Shown here piece after piece: positions 1 through 8,568 of a DNA stretch of 64,000 nt (positions are counted from its first letter, which is position 1; each line of letters starts with the position of its first letter). The position numbers were made by a program, and so were the translations under genes. The stretch spans positions 372,001 to 436,000 of the forward strand of contig NZ_JAIOUV010000004.1 in NCBI RefSeq assembly GCF_019931145.1, written 5' to 3'. The notes beneath the pieces were generated by a model that ran no database searches, was not told the origin of the DNA, and worked only from the letters and a program-made list of their open reading frames with translations. This DNA comes from Marinicella meishanensis. Its GTDB lineage: Bacteria > Pseudomonadota > Gammaproteobacteria > Xanthomonadales > Marinicellaceae.

Positions 1-1086
1 ATCCGTTACCATTACATGGACAACCTGCGGGCCCTGGCGATGCTCACCGGCGTGGTCTTTCATGCCAGCTTGGCCCACAGCCCGATGTTGCATTTTTTTT
101 GGCTGACCGCCGACCAATCGGCCCCAGTGATCGACGTGTTTGCTTGGTTTTCGCACCTGTTTCGCATGCCGGTGTTCTTTTTGATCGCGGGGTTTTTTGC
201 CACTTTTTTGCTGGAAAAAAGGGGGCTCAATCGGTTCCTCCTCAACCGCACATTGCGGGTGTTGCTGCCTTTTGTGATTTTTTTGCCCTTGGTGCTGTGG
301 TCAATTGTCACTGGCATTGAATGGGCTGCAGACCATGTGAGCAAACCATCACCGGCTTTGTACTTCATCACCCAGCAAATGGCGGCCGACACCGAGCAAC
401 CGATCAACACCTCACACCTGTGGTTTTTGTATTACCTGTGTCTGTTTTATGTGGCTTGGTTGTTGTTGCGCGGTTTGCGCCTGGCGATGGGCGCATGGGT
501 GCAGCACTTGATGCGGCCCTGGGTGGTGGTGTTCATCATGCCACTGCTGTTGATTCCAGCCTTTTACAGCGTCAATGCCCCCCACCCGGCACCCGAAACC
601 CTGCAGCCCCTGCTGTGGCCTTTTGGTTTGTATGGGGTGTTTTTCCTGTTCGGAACCTGGTTGTACCACCACCAAAACTTGATTCAAGCCTTGTACCGTT
701 ATTGGCTGTGGATGCTGTTGGCTGGTTTGGGCAGTTATGTTTATTTTGCTTATCGGGTACCGGCGGCAGAAGGCACTTGGCTGATGGCCATTGCTGAGTC
801 CTTCACCGCTTGGTACATGACCCTGGTCTGCGTGGTGGCCGGACACCGCTGGCTCAACCAACACAACCGGGTGGTGCGGTATTTTGCCGATGCGTCCTAT
901 TGGATATATCTGATCCACATCCCGGTGCTGTTTGTGGTGCAATTTGCGCTGCTGGATCTGGCCTGGAACCTGTGGTTGGAATTTTTCCTGTCCACCGTGA
1001 TCACCCTGGGCATTGGTCTGTTGACTTATGCCTTGTTGGTCAGGTGGTCACCCATTGGCTGGTTGCTCAATGGCAAACGCCAGTGA
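1..1086 (+). CDS. Acyltransferase 3 family membrane protein (OpgC-like), 5' end outside window
   Basis: The reading frame is open to the first base of the window. The residues before the first internal ATG at 16 (I-R-Y-H-Y) lead straight into MDNLRALAML, which resembles the start of OpgC/MdoC-type acyltransferases (R-x-x-x-x-D-x-L-R-A), so the true start probably lies just upstream. About ten hydrophobic segments run through the protein, with a conserved-looking H-A-S early and the F-R-M-P-V-F-F-L-I-A-G-F-F segment typical of acyltransferase 3. The family moves acyl groups, for example succinyl to periplasmic glucans, across or at the inner membrane. The substrate here cannot be told. It converges with the DUF1304 gene, the two stops being one base apart. 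Confidence 0.8.
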   Translation: MRYHYMDNLRALAMLTGVVFHASLAHSPMLHFFWLTADQSAPVIDVFAWFSHLFRMPVFFLIAGFFATFLLEKRGLNRFLLNRTLRVLLPFVIFLPLVLWSIVTGIEWAADHVSKPSPALYFITQQMAADTEQPINTSHLWFLYYLCLFYVAWLLLRGLRLAMGAWVQHLMRPWVVVFIMPLLLIPAFYSVNAPHPAPETLQPLLWPFGLYGVFFLFGTWLYHHQNLIQALYRYWLWMLLAGLGSYVYFAYRVPAAEGTWLMAIAESFTAWYMTLVCVVAGHRWLNQHNRVVRYFADASYWIYLIHIPVLFVVQFALLDLAWNLWLEFFLSTVITLGIGLLTYALLVRWSPIGWLLNGKRQ

Positions 1087-1087
1087 A

Positions 1088-1453
1088 TCAACCGCCGATT
1101 GACAGCCACAACAAGATCAAACCCACCGCCGCCGGCAAAGCTTGCACGAAGAGGATTTTGCGGTTGGCGGTGACGGCGCCATAAATCCCTGCGATCAACA
1201 CGCAGGTCAAGAAGAACAATTTGATGTGAAAGCCAGCGGCTCCCAACCACAAACCCCAAATCAGACCGGCGGCCAAAAAGCCATTGTACAAACCTTGATT
1301 GGCGGCCAAGGTTTGACTTTGATCGGCCTGCTCCTGGGTCAAACCAAAGGCCTTCAAACCCAAAGGCTTGGTCCAAAAAAACATCTCCAGCACCATAAAG
1401 TAGAGGTGCAACAATGCCACCAACCCAATCACCCCATTCGCTGCCATCGTCAT
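1088..1453 (-). CDS. DUF1304 family small membrane protein
   Basis: A 121-residue protein with four predicted membrane helices. The N-terminal helix carries H-L-Y-F-M-V-L-E-M-F-F-W, followed by an N-Q-G-L-Y-N-G-F-L-A-A-G motif, both typical of the DUF1304 family. Function is unknown. I chose the ATG at 1453 because GGAG lies seven bases before it; an in-frame TTG at 1468 would add five residues. The gene ends one base after the convergent acyltransferase stop. Confidence 0.75.
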   Translation of the reverse strand: MTMAANGVIGLVALLHLYFMVLEMFFWTKPLGLKAFGLTQEQADQSQTLAANQGLYNGFLAAGLIWGLWLGAAGFHIKLFFLTCVLIAGIYGAVTANRKILFVQALPAAVGLILLWLSIGG

Positions 1454-1514
1454 GTCATTCTCCGTCAATCAATCCATACATTTAAAGACATGCCTCGGCC
1501 CCTGTCAAATCTTA

Positions 1515-1780
1515 GGGCCTGTTAACACCCACTGAAAGGCGACTGCTGGATCGTATTGTTCAGCCATCAAGGCATCAGTCGTGAGGTGTGGTCACTCCAC
1601 ATGAACGACTGAATAACGCTGAGGGATGAAAAATACGACCCAGCCCCATGGGTTCAGACTGCAAAGGCCACACCCTGCGTTGCTCACCGCTCGATTGGAG
1701 TGGCCAAACCACGCGATTCGCGCCTTGATTGTGACCTTTGCAGCCTGCACAGTGGTCTTGCAGTGGGTGTTAACAGGCCC
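1515..1780. mobile_element. MITE-like 266-bp element, copy 1
   Basis: The element starts GGGCCTGTTAACACCCACTG and ends with its exact reverse complement at 1761-1780. TA flanks both ends (1513-1514 and 1781-1782), consistent with a TA target duplication. The interior is also palindromic: GTGTGGTCACTCCACA around 1588, and CTGCAAAGG near 1660 pairing with CCTTTGCAG near 1736. Two more copies of exactly the same length lie at 45637 and 52573. It has no credible gene of its own, so it must be mobilised in trans if it is mobile. A TA duplication would fit an IS630/Tc1-type transposase, but that is inference. Confidence 0.85.
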
Positions 1781-1798
1781 TAGCCAGACACACCAACA

Positions 1799-2509
1799 TC
1801 ACCCCAGCGCAGCGGCCAAGGCAACGGCCCACTGCGACCACCATACTGATTGGGCCAACGGTGCGGTGCCAAACATCACCGCGGTGATGAGCACGGTGCC
1901 CCACAACGAAACCGCATGAAAGCGACCCAATTGCAACCGGTCCCACCAAACCCAAAAAGCCATCAATACCAGGTGGGTGATGGCCGCATACAGGCCAGCC
2001 AGTTCAAGCACCCCCAAGTGATGCAAGTACAACCGGGCAAACGCGGCCTGCATCAAAGACAAGGTGCCCAGCAGCAGCAAACGCGGGTGCCATGATCGGT
2101 CACTTATCAGCAGCGCCAAAACCACACACACCGCAAACACCAACAAAGTGGCCAAGCGAAAGAAAGGCAGCTGGATGGCGTGTTGCGTCTCACCCAAAGT
2201 CAAATAATGTTGCATGAACTGGGCTTGCAACCACACCCCAGTAACCACCACCCCAGCAGCCACAATCACGCCCAACAGCCCCAAGCGCCGATGCCACCGT
2301 CGGTGATGCTTGATTTGCAGCCAGGCTTGCAGCACCATCAACGTCAACCAAGCAAAACAATACGCCGCATGAACGTGGGTCAATGCCACGGGCGATTGAA
2401 AAGTTTGCTGCCACAGCGGCTGAAAATACCCGGGCCAAAAACCCACCACGGCCAACAACCACAGGGTCAGTGACCAGCCAAAAAAACCCTGGATGGCAGT
2501 GGGCTTCAT
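1799..2509 (-). CDS. Polytopic membrane protein with conserved histidines, unknown function
   Basis: A 236-residue protein with about seven hydrophobic helices. The second helix region reads T-H-V-H-A-A-Y-C-F-A-W and is followed by Q-I-K-H-H-R-R-W-H-R-R-L-G, a pattern known from uncharacterised bacterial membrane proteins where histidines could bind haem or metal (inference). It starts one base after the MATE stop, so the two are probably co-transcribed. Its 3' end is 18 bases from the boundary of MITE-like copy 1. Confidence 0.6.
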   Translation of the reverse strand: MKPTAIQGFFGWSLTLWLLAVVGFWPGYFQPLWQQTFQSPVALTHVHAAYCFAWLTLMVLQAWLQIKHHRRWHRRLGLLGVIVAAGVVVTGVWLQAQFMQHYLTLGETQHAIQLPFFRLATLLVFAVCVVLALLISDRSWHPRLLLLGTLSLMQAAFARLYLHHLGVLELAGLYAAITHLVLMAFWVWWDRLQLGRFHAVSLWGTVLITAVMFGTAPLAQSVWWSQWAVALAAALG

Positions 2510-2510
2510 G

Positions 2511-3863
2511 TTAAACCGCCGCTGCGTCGGGCGACAAACTGCGGCGAAACTGTCGCTGCAACAACCACCAACTGACCACCAACTGCAGGTACACGGTGAT
2601 CACCGAGGCCACCCACAATTGTTCAATCCGAAAATCCGCTTGCCGCGACAGCCAAATGGCCGGGATGGCAAAGGTCACCAACCGGGTGGCGGTGCTCCAC
2701 ATGGCAGGCCAGGTGTGGCCCAAGGCCTGGAACATGCCGGAGCAGGTGAAGATGAGTCCTGAGGCCATGAAGTTCAGACAGATCATGTGCAAGAAGGTGC
2801 TGGCCACGACCAAGGCTTGGGCATCATCGGCAAAACTTTGCACCAACCACATCGGCTGCGCATAGGCCACCCAGGTCAACAGCGCCATGATGCCCAAACT
2901 CATGCCGGCCGCCCAATGGAAAGTCGCCCTGACCCGGTCAAACAACCGGGCCCCGAAATTCTGGCCGGCCACCGCCGGTGCGGCAAAGGCCACGGCCATG
3001 GCCGGCAGAAACATCGATTGCATGATGCGGGAACCCAGTCCAAAACCGGCTTGGGCCACGGCCCCCAATTCACTGATGGCAAAATAGATCACCGCCATGT
3101 ACAAAAACATCAGCATGAATTCACCGCCAGCCGGTAAACCAATGCCCAACATGCGACGCCACACCGACAAGCGAGGGCGCACCTTGCTGGCGGCGTATTC
3201 GACGTATTTTTCCATGCGTGAAAAATACCAGGCCAACAAAATAACTGCCACCCACACCGAAATGGTGGAAGCCAGACCAGCGCCGGCCACCCCCATCGGC
3301 GCAGCGAACCACCAGCCTTGAATCAACATCGGCGACAACACCATGTTGAGCACCGTGGTGATCAGTTGAATGACCATGGTGGGCATCACGATGCCGGTGC
3401 CCCGCAAGGCCGAACCCATGGCGATCAGGGCAAACTGCCCAGCCATGGCCGGGGTGTACCAATACAAATACGTCAACCCCTCACGGATGGTGGCAGGATC
3501 GCTTGACACGGTGTGCAAATACCAGCCACTCAAGCCATAGCCTGCGGCCAAAGTGATCAAGCCCAACAAGGCCGAGAGCAACAAGGATTGGTTGAACACC
3601 CAATTGGCGTCATCCCGATCTTTGCGGCCCACCGCATGGGCGATCAAGGTTTGGGTGCCAACCCCCAACACCTGGGTCAAGGCAATGACCAAAAACGACA
3701 CGTTGCCAGCCGCACTGACGCCAGCCAATGAGGCCGGGCCCAAGTGGCCGACAAAATACAAATCCACCAGGTAATACAAGGTCTGGATCAACATGCTGAT
3801 GCCAATGGGAATGGCCATCACCAAGATGTGTCGGGGGATGGAGCCTTGGGTCAGGTCTTTCAT
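2511..3863 (-). CDS. MATE family multidrug/cation efflux transporter
   Basis: A 450-residue protein with about twelve membrane helices. The N-terminus (P-R-H-I-L-V-M-A-I-P-I-G then L-V-D-L-Y-F-V-G-H-L-G) and the second-half start (G-L-P-A-G-G-E-F) match MATE transporters, which export organic cations or drugs using a Na+ or H+ gradient. Length is normal for the family. It lies in a minus-strand run GNAT, small membrane protein, MATE, 7-TM protein, with 25 bases separating it from the upstream small gene. The substrate is unknown. Confidence 0.88.
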   Translation of the reverse strand: MKDLTQGSIPRHILVMAIPIGISMLIQTLYYLVDLYFVGHLGPASLAGVSAAGNVSFLVIALTQVLGVGTQTLIAHAVGRKDRDDANWVFNQSLLLSALLGLITLAAGYGLSGWYLHTVSSDPATIREGLTYLYWYTPAMAGQFALIAMGSALRGTGIVMPTMVIQLITTVLNMVLSPMLIQGWWFAAPMGVAGAGLASTISVWVAVILLAWYFSRMEKYVEYAASKVRPRLSVWRRMLGIGLPAGGEFMLMFLYMAVIYFAISELGAVAQAGFGLGSRIMQSMFLPAMAVAFAAPAVAGQNFGARLFDRVRATFHWAAGMSLGIMALLTWVAYAQPMWLVQSFADDAQALVVASTFLHMICLNFMASGLIFTCSGMFQALGHTWPAMWSTATRLVTFAIPAIWLSRQADFRIEQLWVASVITVYLQLVVSWWLLQRQFRRSLSPDAAAV

Positions 3864-3888
3864 GCCACGCGCCTGTTAACTACCAAAC

Positions 3889-4278
3889 TCATGCGGTGTG
3901 GTCGCGCTTGCTTGACCACCACAACAGCCAAGCCAAAGCCGCCAGCACCAGACCGATCAGATCGATCCAAAAAATTTTGGCCAAGCCGGCATTCAACGCC
4001 GCCACCGGCCAAGCCAAGCCCATGAATCCCAACATGGACAGGCTGGCCATGAACAAGGCGGGGGCTTGCCAGGCCGGTTTGAACAATGAGGCCAACACAA
4101 AGCCACCCAACAGACCAAACAACAAAGCCCGATGGCGCATCAAAATACCCCACTCGGCCTGGGTAAATTCAACCCCATAAGCCTGGCTCATTTGAGCCAA
4201 AGAAAACAGGCCCAAAACCGGCAAAAAGTTGATCAAGCCAACCAAGGCCAAACAGCCAAAAAAAAGTTTCTGTTTCAT
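3889..4278 (-). CDS. Small four-helix membrane protein
   Basis: A 129-residue protein with four hydrophobic helices, the first near residues 5-27. An R-H-R-A-L-L-F-G-L-L-G-G motif around residue 48 is common in small conserved proteobacterial membrane proteins of unknown function. AGGAG lies nine bases upstream of the ATG. The start overlaps the GNAT stop by four bases (ATGA), indicating translational coupling. I do not recognise a function. Confidence 0.6.
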   Translation of the reverse strand: MKQKLFFGCLALVGLINFLPVLGLFSLAQMSQAYGVEFTQAEWGILMRHRALLFGLLGGFVLASLFKPAWQAPALFMASLSMLGFMGLAWPVAALNAGLAKIFWIDLIGLVLAALAWLLWWSSKRDHTA

Positions 4279-4793
4279 GATTTGTGCTCCTGATAACGGG
4301 CCACTTCGGCCACTTGCAAGCTGACTTGTTTGCGCCCCTCATCCAACCATTGGGTGGCCACCTGGCGAAAGCCAAAACACGCATGAAAAGCGGCCGATGC
4401 CTGATTCATCGGTACGCAGTTGTATTCGCAGGTAATCCGTTCAATGCCCTGGATTTTGGCCAGATGAAACAAATCTGCATACAGCCTCAGGCCCAAATGC
4501 CGACCGGCCAGAGCGGGACTGATGACGATGCGGTCAACATACCAAAAGCCCTGGTGGTGCTGTTGGAACCAGCGGTAATTGGGGCTGTCATAAGCCACGT
4601 GATCAGGCATCACCAGTAAAAAACCGGCCACTTGATCCTCAACCATGATGACCCGGTGATACACCGACCAGTCATGTAATTGCTGCAAACGGGCTGTTGC
4701 CAAAGGCGCGGTCCACTGCACCACTGCCTGGTTGAGGCGCAGGATGTCGGCAAAATCGATGGGGCCGGCAGGTCTGATGGCAGCGGTAGTCAT
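4275..4793 (-). CDS. GNAT family N-acetyltransferase
   Basis: The 172-residue product has the GNAT core. A D-R-I-V-I-S strand is followed by A-G-R-H-L-G-L-R-L-Y, the acetyl-CoA pyrophosphate loop (Q/R-x-x-G-x-G/A-like), and then an N-Q-A-S-A-A-F-H-A-C-F-G-F-R motif near the C-terminus. Such enzymes transfer acetyl from acetyl-CoA to an amine; the substrate is not evident. I chose the ATG at 4793; an upstream in-frame TTG at 4814 would add seven residues. It heads the small run that includes the MATE transporter. Confidence 0.75.
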   Translation of the reverse strand: MTTAAIRPAGPIDFADILRLNQAVVQWTAPLATARLQQLHDWSVYHRVIMVEDQVAGFLLVMPDHVAYDSPNYRWFQQHHQGFWYVDRIVISPALAGRHLGLRLYADLFHLAKIQGIERITCEYNCVPMNQASAAFHACFGFRQVATQWLDEGRKQVSLQVAEVARYQEHKS

Positions 4794-4897
4794 GAAGCCA
4801 TTGTAACTGATCAATGCCGCCCTGTTGTCAGGCTTTCACGGGCGCCAAGGGCTCAACCGCATCCCTGGCCCGCTGATTTCAGTCCTGTGGCCTGGAC

Positions 4898-6253
4898 TCA
4901 GTAATAGACCTCATCCCATTGATCGATGATGTCACTGAATAAGCGACCACCCTGGTTGTCCAGGAAGCACGCATAATATCCTTTGAAGTTGTTGGCATGG
5001 TCACTGACTTCTTGATAGAAATCCGTGGTGTTGGCCGACACCAGGTAGGCGATTTGGTGGCGGTCATAACAACTTTTGAATTGTGATTCGGCCAGCGACA
5101 TACAGTCCGGGTTGTCACTCAAGTAGCAGTTGTCAATCAAATCCAGGCGCAAATCCAGGGGTGATACAAACACCCGATCGAGCGTGTCCTCATAACGAAA
5201 ACAGCCCACAAACTCATCTTCGATCTTCGGTTTGATGGCATCGTAGGCTTCATCCGACATGACTTCCACATCAATGTCATCCATACCGGCTTGTTCCCAA
5301 CAATGGTCTACCTGATCTTCCACCGCGGCTTCACACCGGGCATTGCCCATGCAGATTTCGTCCGGTTGGTAGCCGGCAAATGCCGATGCGGTCACCAAGC
5401 CACCTATTTTCAGGAATTTAAACAAGCCAAATTTTTTGATTAATATGAACAGCACACCGACAATGCCCAACACCCAACCGCCAATGGTTTGCACCAGCTT
5501 CCACATGGCAGCTTGGTCCGTTGACTGGCCTTTTTTCCGAGCCGCTTGGCGGCTGCGATGGGTGCTTCGAGGTGGTTCTTCGGCGGCGTCTTCGTTGATG
5601 CTGCTGGGTTCATCCTCAACGCTTTTCTGAATCACCGGCTCCAGCACTTTGTCCGGTCGCCGCATGTCATTGTACGCCGGTGGTGTGGCAGGAGTGGGTG
5701 CCGCCAGGTCGGCCGCAGAATCGGCCGCCGCCTCGTCTGCAGGCGCTGATTCTTCTGCCATCGGCTCCAGTTCCCAAGCGCCGGCGGTTGGCGTCGTTGG
5801 GCTTGATTGGGATGGCGTGGCGGTTGTTTTCGGTTCAGCCGTGTTGTGGGCCTGATCCGATGGCACGGACGCCTCCGCTGATGGCGGTTGGTCATCGCTG
5901 AGCGGCGGACTGGGTTCAGTAACAGTTGGCGGCTTAACCAGGGCCGCCCGTTCCAACCGCACCACCATGCCAATGGACTCCAGCAACGACTTCATTTTGT
6001 AAGCTTTGACGTGCTCGGCACTGGACTTGACCACCACTTCGCGACCGGCCTCAATGATTTTCTTGGCTTTGGCCGGCAGCAATTTAAACCGCTGGGCAAA
6101 TGCCTCAGCGACGGCATCCGACTCGAATCCATCCTGCAACTGACCGGTGTAAATGACTTTAAATTGATTCTGATCCATGAATTGATTGGCGTTGTTGAAA
6201 GCCTGAATGTAAACAATTTCCTGGGCGATGGCAAGCAGCGCGGGGCGGAACAT
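4898..6253 (-). CDS. Unknown protein: small N-terminal domain, acidic linker, one membrane helix, Cys-rich C-terminal domain
   Basis: A 451-residue protein I cannot name. Residues 26-100 (F-K-V-I-Y-T-G-Q-L to V-R-L-E-R) resemble a small alpha/beta domain found at the N-terminus of some gammaproteobacterial membrane proteins. Residues 105-250 are a low-complexity Pro/Ala/Glu/Ser linker ending in a basic patch. One hydrophobic helix lies at about 262-280 and a weaker one follows. The C-terminal 160 residues carry eight spaced cysteines and many acidic residues and may fold outside the membrane. The ATG at 6253 has AGGAAG seven bases upstream; the ATG at 6178 matches the start of the recognisable domain, so the start is uncertain. 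Confidence 0.6.
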   Translation of the reverse strand: MFRPALLAIAQEIVYIQAFNNANQFMDQNQFKVIYTGQLQDGFESDAVAEAFAQRFKLLPAKAKKIIEAGREVVVKSSAEHVKAYKMKSLLESIGMVVRLERAALVKPPTVTEPSPPLSDDQPPSAEASVPSDQAHNTAEPKTTATPSQSSPTTPTAGAWELEPMAEESAPADEAAADSAADLAAPTPATPPAYNDMRRPDKVLEPVIQKSVEDEPSSINEDAAEEPPRSTHRSRQAARKKGQSTDQAAMWKLVQTIGGWVLGIVGVLFILIKKFGLFKFLKIGGLVTASAFAGYQPDEICMGNARCEAAVEDQVDHCWEQAGMDDIDVEVMSDEAYDAIKPKIEDEFVGCFRYEDTLDRVFVSPLDLRLDLIDNCYLSDNPDCMSLAESQFKSCYDRHQIAYLVSANTTDFYQEVSDHANNFKGYYACFLDNQGGRLFSDIIDQWDEVYY

Positions 6254-6327
6254 GCCAGGACTTCCTGCTCAACAGTCCCCTGCGCAGCACACCAATGGGG
6301 TTCATTCAGGCCGCCATGGGCCAGAAA

Positions 6328-8361
6328 TCAATAGCCAAATGCTTTGATCAAAGCTTGCAACTGGTCTTGATATGGCGCCAATTGTGCCTGGTAGTTGCGC
6401 CAACGGCTGACTGAACCTTGGTTGATGTCTTCGGCCACCTGGGCATAACTGTTGGTGCTGACCCGCGCTCGGGTGGCCAGCCGCCGATCGGTGTCCAACA
6501 TCTCGGCTTGAAAAGGAATGCGCAGGAATTGACACAATTTGTCAACCACCGTTTGGGGTTGACTGACCAAGGCTTCATACTTCACCGTCATCAATTGTTG
6601 GCCCAAGTGCGGTGCCAACTGTTGCCACACCTCCATGCACTGGGCATACATATCGACCGCCTCTTCAATGCGGCTGAAATGCACAAATGCCTGGTTCGGC
6701 ACATAATTCTGCATGAAGTTACTGATCACCACATCGCCTGGATGGCGCAGCATGAACACAAACCGGGCCGCTGGAAATAACTGCTGAATGAAGGCGACTT
6801 CCAGGAACCGCAACGGCAATTTGTCCAGCACCAACTGCCCAGGGCTCACTGTGGCGTGTTGTTTGAGTTGCTGCCAATACAGTTGCCGCCAATGGGACCA
6901 ATCGGCAGACGCCAACCATTGCGGATCGCGGTGTTGGCCACCGGCTTGGCCGATGGCTTTGATCACCGTTTCGATGGTGGGCATTTCCTCGATGGAATGG
7001 ACCTGTGAATGGACACTCAAAATGGTGTCAATCAACGTCGTGCCAGAGCGTGGAAAACCAACCAAGAAACACAAATCACTGCCCAACTCGGGGTCATCCA
7101 CAGCGGTCGTTTGATTAGTCCCCTGACCCCGCAGGCGTTGCCACAAGGTGGCCTTGGGTGGCGGTTGCAGGGTCGCAATTTGTTGTCGAATGCCCGCCAA
7201 ACGTTGTTCAAAGGCCGTCGCGTCAACCGCTTGAAACCGGGGGCTTTGCCGGGCCAATTCGTTGGCTTGCCGATAAGCTTGCCATGCCGCTTCATAATCA
7301 CCACTGTGATCGGCGATGGCGCCCCGTTCAAACCAATATTCGGTGGCTTTGCGCACCGGCAAGGCCGCCACCTGTATTTGCTCCAGTTTGGCCAATGCCG
7401 CGGCAAATTGTTTGTTGCGTTTGTCGATCCTGGCCGCATCGATTAAGGCCGTGGGATGCTGTGGATCCAGCGCCAAAGCCTTGGCATTGGCCTGTTCTGC
7501 TGCGGCCAACTGGTTGGTTTTTTCATACACATCACACAACTCACACCAGGCATCGATTTCATTCGGATCCAAGGACAGGGCATGCTGCAAACAGCGGATG
7601 GCTTGCTCCGATTGTTGCATTTCATTCAACAGCACCCCTTTGTAGCTGTAGACCATGGCCAAATCAGGGTCCAAATCCATGGCCCGGTCATAGCATTCGA
7701 TGGCTTTTTCCAGCTGGCCCAACACATGCCAGGCCAAACCTTGGTTGACCCAGGCCAAGGTGTGCTGCGGATTGATTTTCAGCAACTGATCAAACGTCTT
7801 TAAGGCACCTTCATGCTGCTCCATCACCGATTGGGTGATGGCCCAATTGTACCAAGCCGATTGGTAACCGCCTTGACATTCAATGGCTTTTTGGTAATGA
7901 CTGACCGCTTCATCCATGACACCCAAAGCCCGCCGTGTGTGACCCAGGTTGTGCCAGGCTTGGGCATAATAGGGGTCCAAACGGATGGCCGTTTTGAACG
8001 ACTTGATGGCTTTACCAGACTGGCCTGAGTTTTGCAGGGCCCGCCCCAAGTGGTTGTAAGCCGTGGCCAAATCACCTTGGCGCTGCAGGGCCTGCTCTGC
8101 CAGTGACACCGCGGCGGTGAGGTCTTGCTGGATCAATGCCAGAATCGAAGCCGACACCAACCCTTCGGCCGAATCTGTTGATGCCATGGTTTGCAACAAA
8201 GGCATGGCTTTTTCCACGTCATTTTCGCCAATGTACAACTCCCGCAACTGCACCTGGCTGGCTTCATCATGGGGTTGTGCGGTCAACTGCGCTATGGCCT
8301 GTTGGGTTTCACCTTGGGCCAACAGTTGGGCCGCTGACTGAGACTTTTTGGGGTCACTCAT
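6328..8361 (-). CDS. TPR-repeat sulfotransferase
   Basis: A 677-residue protein. The first ~390 residues are around ten tetratricopeptide repeats (A-Y-N-H-L-G-R-A-L, A-W-H-N-L-G-H-T, A-W-V-N-Q-G-L-A and similar). A sulfotransferase domain follows, with the 5'-phosphosulfate loop F-L-V-G-F-P-R-S-G-T-T-L and the later F-V-F-M-L-R-H-P-G-D-V-V-I-S-N motif that contacts the PAPS 3'-phosphate. The family sulfates proteins or other acceptors; the TPR part probably binds the partner. The start at 8361 fits a TATAAT box at 8389-8394; an upstream in-frame ATG at 8406 lies before that box. Two other sulfotransferase-like genes occur in this window. Confidence 0.85.
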   Translation of the reverse strand: MSDPKKSQSAAQLLAQGETQQAIAQLTAQPHDEASQVQLRELYIGENDVEKAMPLLQTMASTDSAEGLVSASILALIQQDLTAAVSLAEQALQRQGDLATAYNHLGRALQNSGQSGKAIKSFKTAIRLDPYYAQAWHNLGHTRRALGVMDEAVSHYQKAIECQGGYQSAWYNWAITQSVMEQHEGALKTFDQLLKINPQHTLAWVNQGLAWHVLGQLEKAIECYDRAMDLDPDLAMVYSYKGVLLNEMQQSEQAIRCLQHALSLDPNEIDAWCELCDVYEKTNQLAAAEQANAKALALDPQHPTALIDAARIDKRNKQFAAALAKLEQIQVAALPVRKATEYWFERGAIADHSGDYEAAWQAYRQANELARQSPRFQAVDATAFEQRLAGIRQQIATLQPPPKATLWQRLRGQGTNQTTAVDDPELGSDLCFLVGFPRSGTTLIDTILSVHSQVHSIEEMPTIETVIKAIGQAGGQHRDPQWLASADWSHWRQLYWQQLKQHATVSPGQLVLDKLPLRFLEVAFIQQLFPAARFVFMLRHPGDVVISNFMQNYVPNQAFVHFSRIEEAVDMYAQCMEVWQQLAPHLGQQLMTVKYEALVSQPQTVVDKLCQFLRIPFQAEMLDTDRRLATRARVSTNSYAQVAEDINQGSVSRWRNYQAQLAPYQDQLQALIKAFGY

Positions 8362-8388
8362 GGGTTGTCGGTCAATGATAATGGGGCC

Positions 8389-8394
8389 ATTATA
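8389..8394 (-). promoter_or_regulatory. Likely -10 box for the TPR-sulfotransferase gene
   Basis: A perfect TATAAT is read on the minus strand 27 bases before the ATG at 8361. No good -35 hexamer lies 17 bases away. The box would give a short leader and supports 8361 as the start. Confidence 0.45.
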
Positions 8395-8568
8395 CAAGCC
8401 TTGCATGGCCTTGTGCTGATTGGCTTGAATTGTGAATTGCTTCTCAATCTGCTCAGCTGTTGCAAAAAAAAACCACGAAATTCAAGACAAAGCCACCTTC
8501 CCTCGCTAACATGAATGGGGTGTATTAACCGAGCTGACCAATGAAATCAGCCTTTTTGGGGAAAAATC

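Noticed and set aside
1626-1919. Open frame across MITE-like copy 1
   Set aside because: It spans the element boundary and the end of the opposite gene, with no coding signal.
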